Source: Coriaria nepalensis (taxonomy: Eukaryota; Streptophyta; Magnoliopsida; Cucurbitales; Coriariaceae). Taken from it: a DNA stretch of 64,000 bases. The notes under the pieces are model-generated. The model did no database searches and had not been told where the DNA came from. It saw only the letters and a program-made list of their open reading frames with translations. Positions 1-12,298 of this stretch are shown in pieces. The stretch spans positions 33,017,642-33,081,641 of the forward strand of contig CP114483.1 of assembly GCA_027186245.1 (NCBI GenBank), written 5' to 3'. A program made the translations under genes and the position numbers. Positions within the stretch are counted from its first letter, which is position 1. Every line of letters starts with the position of its first letter.

Positions 1-500
1 CTTTCTTGCCGGAAAATAAATTTTAGTCTTAATTCCTCACCAACCTAATGTCCAAAAATGAAACCCCAAAGATTAGTCAAGTGGTCAAAAGAAGCAAGAC
101 TTTAACTGAAATTCACATTGAGTTCTTGTGTTCGAAATCCGAACAAAATTTTTTTTTTTTTTGAGATCAGTCATTAATCGGTTTAAATTAAATCTAAATA
201 TCTTTAAAAATTACCACATAAATAATGTCAAAAAATCTCATAAACCCCATTATCTTTAATTTCATTAGTGCTCTTTTATTTTGTATGTATACAAGCAAAC
301 TTGAAAACACCCAAATTGGGGTTTAATTTGTTGCACTTTCTGCTTTTCACAAATGAAAGAATAATCATTTAATGATAATACAAATATGATGTTGACCTTA
401 TGATCATCAGTACAAATTAGGAATAGTTTTTTTTTATTTTTTTATTTTATTTTATTTATTTATTTATTTTTCTTCTTCTGCTGAAAAAGAAGAAGAAAAA
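1..500. other. 3' flank of the WSD gene, no gene seen
   Basis: AT-rich sequence downstream of the minus-strand WSD gene. It holds T-rich tracts near 150-163 and 425-475. I see no coding exon, RNA gene or clear repeat. Confidence 0.5.
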
Positions 501-3090
501 TCAAACGAGTACTGGTTGGAGGGAGGCTTCCTGTATCTTGTCAAATGCATTTTGGATGCATGTCTTGAGCTTCTTCTCATCTATGAAATCCTTTTCAGTT
601 CCAAAAGCAATTCTCAAGTCTCCCATGTAACTTACCATTGTAATTGAAAGACTCTGAAACATCACCAAGAATTATAATCAAACTTTCTTCTTCATTTTGT
701 TTCAAGTTAATAAAACACAATGATTCTAAGACTTAGTGCTTATAGGTAAAATGTAGAAATTTTTTAAGTAAACTCAATTTAGCGTGTAGTAATCTGATCA
801 ACCGTAAATATAAACTTTATATATAGTCACAATTGTGATTTAGACTAAATCAACTTAATCTTTACTTTATGAGAAATGAAATATATACCTGCGGAACACC
901 AGCAACCATAAAGTACATCCCTTTCATTGGGTGATTAGCCAAAGCCATCTTTTCCATCGGTCCGATCAAGTTTGTGATCGTCAAGCTAGAGTTCTTCAAT
1001 GTCTTATATATGTACCTCGCACCTTCCTATTATAATCATATAGATTCAGATCCTCTCAATTGGCATATGCTAAGCAAGTGTAAGTAATTTTAGAAGTTAT
1101 ATATCAATAGTACATTAACATTAATACTGTTACCTCAGAGCCTGTAAGTTTCTTCACCATCTCCACCAATCTACCGGTGAGAAAAACACCAAGAGAAGAC
1201 CTCTTTTTCTTGATAATTTTTTGAGCATCCTTGATAAATATGAGAGGGTTTGAAAGGTTGGAATCAGTTAATGAGGGGATCGGTACATGCATGAAGGCGA
1301 ATCGGTTTCCCCATGGGGTGTTGGTGTTCGGTTTTACCATTTCTTGGATTGATTTGTAATCCCCAATCATCCTTGTATTCAGTAAAACCAATGCATTTGG
1401 ATGCGATTTGCTTGATTCATGGCTACTCTCCTTCATGTACAACCGAATTCCGAATATGATTACTCCGGTAAGAACATCATTTATAGTCTGCATATATATA
1501 TATATATATATATCAAGTTGAATTGATCAATGTTAACGATACATAGAATAATTACATTAATTTGAGTGAGAAAAATAACATTAATTTGAGTGAGAAAAAT
1601 ATTTAATAAGAAAGATGAGTTATTATACTCAAAACTAATTGACTGTGAGAAAAATAGTTTATCTTTCTTATCAAGTATTTTTCTTGCGCTTGTATTTCCG
1701 ATGTGGTATGTCTATACTATCACTTCCACCGGTATCAATCCTCATAACCTATATCACCTCAATACAATCGTCAATATTGGTTCAGAAACTACCTTCATCT
1801 TCCAATGTACCTCCACTATTAATGCCATTATTCTATCACAACCACCAAAATGATGAAGTATATATATGATAGTACCTTATGAAGCAACTGAAATTAACAT
1901 TAATAATATTCCAAATACGGTTTCATTAATTTCGCGCACCAAATGCAATCTGACTAAATTCAAGACAATTATCTTAGGGTTGGTCATGAATCATACATAC
2001 CACTCTTAGCTTGGCCTTAATTTGTTTAATTTGATCAAGAGAAAACGTCATGGTTGATATCACCAACGGCCGGAACTCCACACAGTCCACGCCGGACCTA
2101 ATCGGTGTCCGATCATCCTCAATCAAAGTGCTCTTCATCGTGCTCCATCCAAAGTCCGAAATAGTGTTCAGAACCAGGGAGAAAGCCCGTGGTAGAAAGC
2201 TAGTAAAGGAATTATTATTGCCATTATGGGTAGGTTGGGAGCTTTTTTGTGAAGGAAATGTCAAGGGAATTGAAGGATTATCAGCTCTTTGTAGGCAAGA
2301 AAGAAGAGCACCCATGAGAGAATAACCATCTCCAAGTGAATGATGAAGCTTGAAAACTAAGTTTCCGGCTGCTTTACTTGTCGGATACTTGACAATATGT
2401 AATTCCCATAAAGGCCTACTTTGTGGTAGCTGTTTCATTGATAAATTTGTCAAAATTTGATCAAAGTAGGAATCATATTGCTCGGGTGATAAGCCGGAAG
2501 GGAAGGTCGGGACGTTGATGTGTTCTTCTAACTTCACTTCTACTTTCTTCCAGTACTTCTTCCCATCTTTATCCATAACCTAAGAATCGTTTTCGAGACG
2601 AATATTTAGTACTTGTTTGCATAAACACATGTGCATAATATAGTTTTCGAGCTTGATAATATATATTAGTAAGACAAATTACAGGTAGAAATAGTCTATG
2701 TAGAGATAATAACAAATTCGGTATGCATAGAGATAGATCACTTGATATACATATAGGAGTGTAGGACCATATGTAGGATTTCCTAATTGAGAATGTCAAT
2801 GAACACTTCTACCATAAGTATATGTATATATAATCAATAGATGCGTGCAAACTATATGTAATGATCTTGAGAAAGAGGTAGGACGTTGTACATACCATGA
2901 TCGAAGCGAAACGCGGATTGATGCGGAGGAAGACGTTTTCGAGCAAATAAATAGTAGTAGTGTCGTCAATGGGGATTTCACTTTCCAAAACTGCAACAAT
3001 AGAAACAGACATTACCGAGCTGCTGAAATACTCGCCACTAGGGCTTACTGGCTCTAGCAATATTCCGTCCTCGTAACAAGAGTGCTCCAT
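501..3090 (-). CDS. wax ester synthase/diacylglycerol acyltransferase (WSD family), complete
   Basis: Predicted O-acyltransferase that joins an acyl-CoA to a fatty alcohol (wax ester) or diacylglycerol, probably at the ER for cuticle or storage lipid. Five phase-0 exons on the minus strand: 3090-2896, 2579-2001, 1487-1134, 1026-889, 653-501, with GT-AG borders and a TGA stop at 503-501. They give 472 residues, the usual WSD length. Exon 1 carries the N-terminal LLEPVSPSGEYF motif. Exon 2 carries the catalytic HHxxxDG motif (HHSLGDG, about residues 144-150) and the RPLWELH motif. Exon 3 has the TINDVLTG motif, and exons 4-5 have the C-terminal GPMEKMALANHP and ITMVSYMG segments typical of the family. 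The start is the first ATG of exon 1. The in-frame codons just upstream contain only TTG. Substrate preference cannot be read from the sequence. A broken paralogue lies upstream at 4990-6967. Confidence 0.93.
1492..1512. repeat. (TA)n microsatellite in WSD intron 2
   Basis: A simple AT/TA run lies just upstream (in gene sense) of the exon 3 acceptor. It probably varies in length and has no coding role. Confidence 0.7.
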
Positions 3091-3490
3091 TAATGCCAAT
3101 ATCAAGCTTCTTCTAAGAAGAAATTGAAGTACCTTAGAGGAAAATGATCGACATATAAATACGTACTTTTCATCTCAAATCTATCTAAAATGAACTAGCT
3201 AGGAAGAGCTAGGTATATTAATTAGCGTCAAATATGGTTGTTGATAGTCAGGGCAGAGTGTATTTATTAAGGATAGCGGAAAAAAAAAATATTGTAATTT
3301 ATAATTTTTAAATGAGTAAAATAATAATAATAAAAAGGATTTAAATTCATAATTTCTTATTAAAATTAAAAATTAAAAATAATATATTTTATTATTAAGT
3401 TATCATATATTTTTATAAAAATTATTTTAATCATATTTAATTAATTTATAATAAAATTAGAAAAAAAAAAAAAAATTAGGAGCGGCAAGT

Positions 3491-3631
3491 TAAGAACATG
3501 CGGCAGCAACCTAACCCCCTCCTCCACCACCACCGTTGATAGTGATCAGCACATGCTCGATTTAAGAGCAGGCGGCAGCAACCTAACCCCCTCCTCCACC
3601 CCCGTTGATAGTGATCAGCACATGCTCGATT
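3491..3631. repeat. tandem duplication, ~70-bp unit, in WSD upstream region
   Basis: Two head-to-tail copies, 3491-3562 (72 bp) and 3563-3631 (69 bp), almost identical apart from a few substitutions and a 3-bp length change in a CCA-rich tract. Each contains a GC-rich core that stands out from the AT-rich surroundings. They lie about 400-540 bp upstream of the WSD start codon, so they could affect its promoter, but no known site was recognised. Confidence 0.85.
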
Positions 3632-4989
3632 GTAGGGATACTTGATTTGTTTTAGGCCAGAAGCATGGCAAAAGAAGAGTGGAGAAAAAGGGAAAGAATA
3701 GAGAAATAGTGACTTTTATGATTTAAGGCTTATCATCCAATTTTGATAAGGAGAACTTTTCACTTTTTAAGATTTGGTCTTTGATTCGATTAAACTGAAA
3801 TTTGGTCCACATGTTCACGATATAATGGTAACCTATAACTGTATTGAGTATTCACATTTGAATCTCCTTCAGATTCATATAATTCCATAATGGAATTGGT
3901 ATAGGAAAGAACCCTAGATCTCGATTAGGTTTTTTTTTTTTTTTTTTTTTAATTGTTATTATTACAAAATAATCAATGATAAAAATATTAAGTATTTAAG
4001 TAGGTCAAAATAAATGATTTCTTCAAATATGTTATGATGATCACTATTAATTCTCGTTATACATATTATAAAAATTTATTATTATAAATCATTTATAATG
4101 TGTATGATTGATAACTTATTAATTTTATATAAATTTTAAAAAGATTTTTTTTTTTAAAATTAATTTATAAATAGAGTAATATAAATTAATATAAAATTTT
4201 ATAATAAATATAGAATATATAAATTTAATACTAACTTATAATTTTTGCATTTATAAATGAAGAGGCAGCTCTATCCCTAAACTTAATATATTTATTATTA
4301 TTTTTATAATAAAATCATAATCTAATAAATAACCCAAATTGATGAGACTTTTTAATTGTATTATTAATAGACTGGGGCCTCCCCCCAGCTGCCACCAATA
4401 TAGAAATTGATTGGACACGATATTATTATTATAATTATTATTTTGCCAAAAATGCATTCAAAAAAATTATATATATATATATATATATTTTCAAAAGTCA
4501 ACGTGTAAGAAGATAATATGTGTGGTGGGGACAGGTTATATTTGTAAAATTATAGAAATGATTGGAATGTCGTAATGATATATTATTATGAGGAACGAAC
4601 AAGGGGAAAAATTATGTTCAAAGTTTTCTTATCATTGTTCAAAGTTTTCCTCCATGTTTGCTTTGGTTGTTGTTGCTTCGGCCATTGAAGACTTGGGTGT
4701 TTTGTTAGGTATATATATATATATATTACTGTATATTAGTTTTTGGCATACAAGATATAGTTAAAGTCTTCTAGATTCATATAATTCAACTTAGGAGGAA
4801 ATCCGATCAAAACCATTATTGATCATTCTGTTAATCAAATACAATAATGAGGTAGTTTGTATTCAAACGAGATAATCGAGAGATCTTGATATAATCTCAA
4901 GAGTATTTACTACCGATAACTATGATTAGGCCATGTGAACACTCTCTAATTTAAACATGGCTTGACCCACAAGCTATTTGTAACCACCC
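3632..4989. other. AT-rich intergenic DNA between the two WSD copies
   Basis: Spacer between the complete WSD gene and its broken paralogue. It contains a long T run near 3930-3950 and TA microsatellites near 4468-4488 and 4710-4727. I recognise no gene. Confidence 0.5.
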
Positions 4990-6967
4990 TACTTGGTTTC
5001 AAGATAACCTTCAAGGGAGGCTTTTTGGATCTTGTCAAAAGCACTTTGGATGCATGTCTTCAGCTTCTTCTCATCAATGAAGCCCTTTTCAGTCCCAAAA
5101 GCAATTCTCAAATCTTCCATGTAACTTATTATGGTTATGCTCATATTCTTGAACACCAAAAAAATTGAAGAGCAAAGAGAAAAAAGTTATTTTACAAGTA
5201 TAATAAAATTAATATATAAAAAAAAAAGATATAACAATGGTCTATAACAATGAATCAAAATCACATATAATATCGGATATGATGGTTAAAATAATCTATG
5301 AGATTAACGTTTGCAATTGTAATCTATTGATTTAAGTTAGCCGTAAAGATTGTTTACCTGAGGTCCACCGGCCATCATGAAGTACATCCCTTTGGCTGGA
5401 TGATTAGCCAAAGCCATCTTTTCTACTGGCCCGATCAAGTTTGAGATTGACGTGGTTGAGTTTCTTAGTGTTCTAAATATGTATCTGGCTCCTTCCTTTT
5501 GCATAATTATTACACTCCCATATTAATAAGGAATAAAACACAAGACCCATTATATTAAGTTATCAACAGAAGATCAAATTATTACGAACACATTCAATAC
5601 TATATATATTGAATATTGAGATTACCAACAACCCGAAAACATTAAGTATTAAGAAAATTGAATCTAAATAATGGATATCAAGATCGATAACATTGGCATA
5701 CCTTCATTCTCACATGCAAACTTCTAATAGCACACATGAATATATAGGTCATGTACATACGAACATATAGTAAATAAATATAGACAAAAGCATATTTATA
5801 ACCTGTATTATAAATATCAAATAGAAAGCTAGCTTGGTTCAGATCAGAGACTTCTATTCTGATATTGTATTAAGTACTTCTAGCTTAGCGATTATCCCGA
5901 AAACTTAGACTATTAAGAAACAAATCCGACAATGTATATGATGAAGTTGAAGTATATTGAGAAGGCTAACAATATGAGTTACCTCAGTTCGTCTTACTTT
6001 CTTGACCATGTCCACCAATTTACTAGTGAGGACAACACCAAGAGAAGTCCTCTTCTTCTTGATCATGTTCTGAGCATCCTTGACAAATATGAGAGGGTTT
6101 GAGAGCTTGGTATCACTTAAGTTAGGAATTGGTACACGCAACAAGGCAATATGATTGCCCCATTGACTTGTAAGAAATCCCAATCATCCTTGTATTTAGC
6201 ATCACCAATGCAGTTGACTTTGAGTCATAGCTCGACTTATCGTGTCCGCTCATCTCTTCCATGTACATCCGAAGCCCGAAGAACAGTATCCCACTAAGAA
6301 CATCATTTATTATCTTTTAAGAACAGTATCCAGCTCATCTCTTCCAAAATAGAAGTTAAGATTTCGAATCACTAAAAATCTTTCCGGATTCAAATTCTTT
6401 TAAGAAGAAAAGAAGAAAAAAAGTTACAAGTAATTCAAATGTTATTGATTCTCTTTAACATTCATGTCTATATGTAAAATCTAATTAAGAGCACGAAAAG
6501 ATGTAGGTTCTACACTTGTAAAGATACAAGCAAACCGGGATAATAAAAATAACGGAAAATTCTTGTATGGATCATATCTAACTTATTATTTTCTAGTCCG
6601 AGAAAAGAAACTGTGTTACGTATTCCTTACTCTATTAGATGACATGTTAAAAAAACATAACAAAACAAAAACAAAAGGAAATGTTGTGTGTTATGTCTAA
6701 CAAAAATTACTATAAATGCAATGACACCTTAAGTAAGTAGTAGAGATAGAGAGAGAGGGAGGAAGGACAAACCATAATCGAACTGAAACGTGGGTTGATA
6801 GGGAGAAAAATATTCTCAAGCAAAGGCTTGGCAAGAGAGTCATTAATTGAAACTTCAGATTCGAAAACTGCTAAAACAGTGCCATGCATTACAGAGCTAT
6901 TGAAATATTGGCCACTAGGGCTTACTGGCTCCAGTAATACTTCACCATTTTCCTCAAACGCCGCCAT
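4990..6967 (-). pseudogene. WSD paralogue lacking the catalytic exon (pseudogene)
   Basis: Tandem copy of the WSD gene at 501-3090. Exon 1 (6967-6773) is intact, the same 195 nt as its neighbour, and ends at the same splice position. The whole of exon 2, which in the neighbour is 579 nt and encodes HHxxxDG, is absent: only about 460 bp of unrelated AT-rich DNA separates exon 1 from exon 3. Exon 3 (about 6313-5986) starts with the INDVLSG motif but has a non-triplet deletion near 6170-6185 compared with the neighbour, which shifts the frame between the MLNTRMI and QWGNH segments. Exon 4 (about 5500-5358) and exon 5 (about 5150-4990, TAG stop at 4992-4990) remain recognisable. A piece of exon 3 sequence near 6275-6300 recurs at 6320-6346, as expected of a rearrangement scar. 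Without the catalytic histidines no acyltransferase activity is expected. Confidence 0.88.
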
Positions 6968-7552
6968 TGTCAACTTCTAAAGCTTGCTGCCTTAGCTTAT
7001 GAAGACCAAACAAAAACACGTTGATCCATTTCATTTTTAGATCCAAGGCTTAATGAAAAGGTAAGAAACATTTATCAATAAGGTACAATGATCATTCAAT
7101 ATTTATAAAAAAAAAAATTAATTATAAAAACTGAAAGGAAAGGCTATTGTTTTAACAACGTATAAGGTGGGCCTCAATCCAAAATCATACTTTCTAAATG
7201 GGCTAACAGCCCAAATTCTCTCATTAATTAATGTATTATTTATTAATAAATAATAATAAGAAAAGAATGTTAACTTTTAGTCCTAACGTCGTAACAGTTA
7301 AAGAGCGAAAACGATAGCCTCTTTCTATGCATACAGAACTTCTGTTAACTTAGCTATGCTGGAGAACGACGTATCGTAACTCCTATTTACTTCCCAAGCA
7401 GTAAACAAAAACGACGTGTCGCATCTTCTTCATACTTGTGTAGGATATATGATATTAAGGCGGTTTCTGCATTCTCGATTTGAAGTAAAAACCCGTTTTT
7501 TATTTTTCATTCAGGAAATCCTTTGAACGCAAAATAAATCACTTTCACTGCC
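6968..7552. other. divergent intergenic region between WSD pseudogene and SWI2
   Basis: 585 bp between two divergently oriented start codons, so it would contain the SWI2 promoter and 5' UTR. It is AT-rich with no repeat or further ORF that I can support. No clear TATA box was assigned. Confidence 0.5.
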
Positions 7553-10500
7553 ATGTCCTTACAGATCTTTAAAGAAACCCTAAAACCCTGCAAACTCATC
7601 TCTTCATCCTCTTCTTCTTCTTCCTCACAGCCTTCATTTTCTCAAGAATTTCAGCCCAATTACCTCAGAAAACCACCCAAATCATCTCTCTCTTCGCAGC
7701 TTCTACGCCTCGAAGAATCATACCCATTACCGGATTATTCTCAATTACATTCCCAAAAGAAACCGACCCATGTCGAGGTTGAGGAAGAAGAGGGTGAAGA
7801 AGAAGAGAATGATGAAGAGGAGGAGAAGCCAGAAGTAATAGCATTTGGGAGGAGACCTAAATTGAGTCCATTTCAATTCGATCCTACTGGACCCTTTGAA
7901 CCCTTGATTTTGTCCTCAGAGAATGAAATTCCGGCAATTCAGGTGACTTCTCTTATTCCCTTTTTTTTTTCATTTTAATAAAATGCTGACTTTTTGTAGA
8001 TGTTGATAGAGCGTTCAGCATATGCTTCTTTATCAATTTTTTATTTTCCTCTTTTCTGATAATTAGATACTAAAGCTGATTACATGTTAGAAGATAAGGG
8101 GCAACACAAATTTAATTCTTTAGGTAGACCCAATTTCTCGTTTAGCTTGATTGGTGATGTCAAATGTGAAAATCTGTTATTACTATAAATTGCCCTGTTT
8201 TGGTATTAAATGTTGATATAGCATAGCATTTTCTTGATGTACTATTTTTATATTTTTTTAACCTTTATTGATGATTGAATCCAAGATTAACTTAATAGAT
8301 ATTAGAATTGATAAGAAAGAAGTTAATTTTCTTTTCATTTGATGACGCAGAGCAAAATAATTAGATTACTTTCATGGTAATGGTGGTTTATACACTAATG
8401 GACATTTTCCAAAATCAAAGTATTATGTTTTTTCGCTTGAGTCGAGGTTTAAAATTAAGTTTTGGATAATTTGTGTTTCATTAAATTGTAAGGTAACATA
8501 GGATTTTCAAACTGTATTTTAAACCCAACCCCTAGTTTCAAATGCTGTAAAAGAAAATCTTTACACATAAATTAATTTCTCTCCTTTGTGCTATATTCTA
8601 ATTTGGCATAATTTGGAAACTTACGAAACATTGAGGTCTTATGATAAATATTTTTTTTTTATTAATTATTTTCAGGTACCTGCATCTATTAATTGTAGGT
8701 TGCTTGAACATCAAAGAACCGGAGTTAAGTTCTTGTACAATTTGTACAAGAATAACCATGGAGGGATTCTTGGAGATGACATGTGTGTATAAAATATCAA
8801 AACGAATTTCCATATTGTAGACCTTCCATAATTTCCCTATGTTTGTTTTCAACATTTCGTATTCATTTTTTTATTTATGAAATTGAAACAGGGGACTTGG
8901 AAAAACCATCCAAACAATTGCATTCCTAGCAGCAATATATGCAAAAGATGGAGGATCTCTCCACTCTGAGAAAAAAGGCCCTGTACTAATAATCTGCCCC
9001 ACTTCAGTAATTCAAAATTGGGAATGTGAATTTTCCAAGTGGTCAAATTTCACCGTTTCAATGTACCATGGATTAAACCGTGAAATGATCTTAGAAAAAA
9101 TTGAAGCTCGATCCACAGAAATACTCATAACCAGTTTTGACACATATAGAATCCATGGAAACATTCTTTCAGAGGTCAATTGGGAGATTGTGGTTGTAGA
9201 TGAGGCCCACCGGCTTAAGAACGAAAAATCAAAACTTTATCAAGCATGTTTAGATATAAAGACACTGAAACGTTTTGGTTTGACTGGAACCGTAATGCAG
9301 AACAAGATTATGGAACTGTTTAATCTTTTTGACTGGGTTTCTCCTGGATCTTTAGGAACAAGAGAGCATTTTCGTGAATTTTATGATGAACCACTTAAGC
9401 ATGGTCAAAGAGCAACTGCTCCAGAAAGATTTGTACGGGTTGCTGATGAGAGGAAGAAGCACTTAGTGTCAGTTCTTCATAAATATTTGCTTAGAAGGAC
9501 AAAGGAAGAGACTATAGGGCATCTTATGTTGGGCAAGGAAGATAATGTTGTGTTTTGTGCTATGAGTGAATTGCAAAAACGGGTTTATAGAAGAATGTTG
9601 CAGCTTCCGGATATTCAATGCCTTGTTAATAAGGACCTTCCTTGTGATTGTGGAAGCCCTTTGACCCAAGTGGAATGTTGTAAGAGGATTGTGCCGGATG
9701 GAGTTATTTGGCCTTATCTTCATAGGGATAACCCAGAAGGCTGTGATTCTTGTCCGTTTTGCATTGTTCTTCCTTGCCTTGTCAAGCTCCAACAGGTTAA
9801 TGAACTTTTAAAATAGTTATGTTTCTAAAATAGTTATGTCTCTTTTAAGCGAGCCTTTGGTTTAGCATTTTGGTAAATGGGAGTTTTTGCAGAATGAAAT
9901 TTTAGTTAGGGTCTTTTCTTTTTTTGGCCAATTTTAAAGTCATTTTGCCTTGACCATTTTAGAACTGTATTTCTATAATTGGATTATTAGTAATAGATTA
10001 GATCTGAAATTTATGCAATGTATCTATTTAAAAGAGTTAGGAAATTTATTAAGTTAAGCCTGAACAGCATTTGAAAAAATGTTTAGGGCTACTTTGCCCT
10101 AGTGGTTTCAAAACCGGATTTCTGAAACTGGATTTTTAAACTAATGCCACCTATTAATTTAAATAGTTTGGAAATTTATTGAATTCAATCAAAATGGGGT
10201 TTAAAAATGCTTTGTTCCAACCCTAAAGTTTGATAGTTGTTATGTCTAATAATAGATTTTAGTTGGAAAAAAACTGAAATGTGACAGATAAGCAATCATT
10301 TGGAGCTGATCAAACCAAATCTGAGAGATGATCCTGATAAGCAGAGAAAAGATGCAAACTTTGCTTATGCTGTCTTTGGAACGGACATTGAATTGGTGGG
10401 AGGGAGTGCCCAAAACGAGAGCTTCATGTCTCTAAGTGATGTGAGACATTGCGGGAAAATGAGAGCATTGGAAAAGTTATTGTCCTCATGGGCCCTACAT

Positions 10501-12007
10501 GGAGATAAAGTCCTTCTGTTCAGTTACTCAGTCAGGTGATAAGAACATCTTTATTTTTTTCATGCCGTTTCTCTTTAAATTGATTTCTGATTCTAAGTAC
10601 TCTTTTTATTAGAATGCTGGATATACTAGAAAAGTTTCTTATTCGCAAAGGATATTCCTTCTCAAGACTTGATGGGTCCACCCCAACCAATTTGCGTCAA
10701 TCTTTTGTTGATGACTTCAACTCAAGCGCGAGCAAACAGGTCAAATATCAAACTGCTAGATTAATAATTGAAAATGCGTTTGTTATTTGCACTAGAATTT
10801 GGTTATCAAATTTTTTTTTTTTTTTTTCAGGTGTTTCTAATTTCTACCCGAGCTGGTGGGCTTGGATTGAATCTCGTGAGTGCAAACCGGGTTGTGATAT
10901 TTGATCCAAACTGGAATCCGGCCCAAGACTTGCAGGCCCAAGATAGGTCATTCCGTTTCGGGCAGAAACAGCATGTGGTGGTTTTCCGTCTTCTTGCTGC
11001 CGGTTCTTTAGAAGAACTTGTGTATTCACGCCAAGTGTACAAACAACAGTTGTCGAACATTGCCATTTCCGGGAAAATGGAAAAACGGTATTTTGAAGGC
11101 GTCCAAGTAAGTCAATTTTCCTAATTCAAAAAGAAAAAAAAAAGAAAAAAAAAAAAAGAACTACGAGTTATATTTTCATTGATTTGATGATCCTAAATCA
11201 GGATTGCAAAGAATTCCAAGGTGAGCTTTTCGGGATTTGTAATCTATTCCGTGATTTATCGGATAAGCTTTTTACTAGTGAAATCATTGAATTACACGAG
11301 AAGCAAGAGATACATCATGGTCAGTGTCCTGATACAATAGAAGACGGAGCAACATGTTCACTAAGCTTGGAAAGCCAAAAGCCTAGTGATTGGGAGAGGA
11401 CTAAATCAACAACTAAACCCGTGCTTGAAGACATGGGTAAGACCCAATTTTCTGTAGTATTTTTAAAGCTTCATTTGAATTCAATTTAATATATAATTTA
11501 TCTTATCTTCCGAACTCTTAAGCAAATATGTCACACCAATATAAATTTAATTATAACTCTTGTCAATTTAAATCTAATTTATTTTGCTGTCCTATGATGA
11601 CTTGACTATGGTTCCTTGTCTATTACATTGTGAATTTGATATGATATCATTTTTCAGGTATTGTCTATGCTCATCGTAATGAGGACATTGTAAATTACAA
11701 ACCCGGAACTCTAGCAGAATTGGAGGTGAGAGTGACTCAAAGTGGCGATGATCTTAAACAGCCATGCATTCCTCTTGCAATGGAAAAAAAGAAGCCAAAT
11801 GTGGCTGATGAAAGAGCGGATTCATCTTCTTTGATGGATCAGAAAAGGCAAAAGTATTGCTGCCTTGCTCGTTTCATGGATATGGGTGTGCTCGAATTTA
11901 GTGAATGGATACTTTCTGCAACCCAGAAAGACAGGGATAAAGTGCTCCGAGACTATAAGAAGAGAAAGGGAAAAGAACAGGAGACGAAAAGACTAAAACC
12001 GGTCTAA
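7553..12007 (+). CDS. SWI2: SWI2/CHR9 SNF2-family ATPase (ERCC6L2-like)
   Basis: Nuclear ATP-dependent DNA translocase of the Rad54/ERCC6 branch of SNF2 proteins, expected to act in chromatin remodelling or DNA repair. Eight exons: 7553-7942, 8676-8782, 8892-9795, 10288-10535, 10613-10739, 10831-11106, 11202-11436, 11658-12007. All are GT-AG and in phase, giving 878 residues. Residues 1-130 are an acidic, low-complexity N-terminus. The SNF2 lobe starts near 137, with Walker A DDMGLGKT at 164-171 (split by intron 2) and DEAH at 269-272. A cysteine cluster at about 418-457 sits between the two lobes. The helicase C lobe spans exons 4-6 with STRAGGLGLNL and the arginine-finger segment QAQDRSFRFGQ. 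The D-D start of Walker A, instead of the common D-E, fits the SWI2/ERCC6L2 type. From memory the Arabidopsis counterpart is At1g03750 (about 860 residues). It is convergent with URI, with stop codons 291 bp apart. Confidence 0.95.
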
Positions 12008-12298
12008 TGGCAGATTTGCTAATATGTATAAAATTAAGTTAGCTTTGCTAATCTTACTGTACATTTTGTATTTAAAGTAAGTATTATAATGTATGGTATT
12101 TTCATTTAGAGGAAACTGTGAGAGAAGAACATATGATGTAGGGCCAAATTTGCAAAAGAGATTCATCAAATATGTTTGTTGAAAGAAGGGCAGTTGTGTA
12201 AATAAATTTTTTACATTGTTCAGGCGCCAAATAAAAAATCTAACCACAAATTTAACCAAAGTGTTTGAAGATATGTGTATGATGATGTTTCTGAGTAG

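Noticed and set aside
7575..7590. telo-box AAACCCTA as a SWI2 promoter element
   Set aside because: It lies inside the coding part of SWI2 exon 1 and is explained by the codons there.
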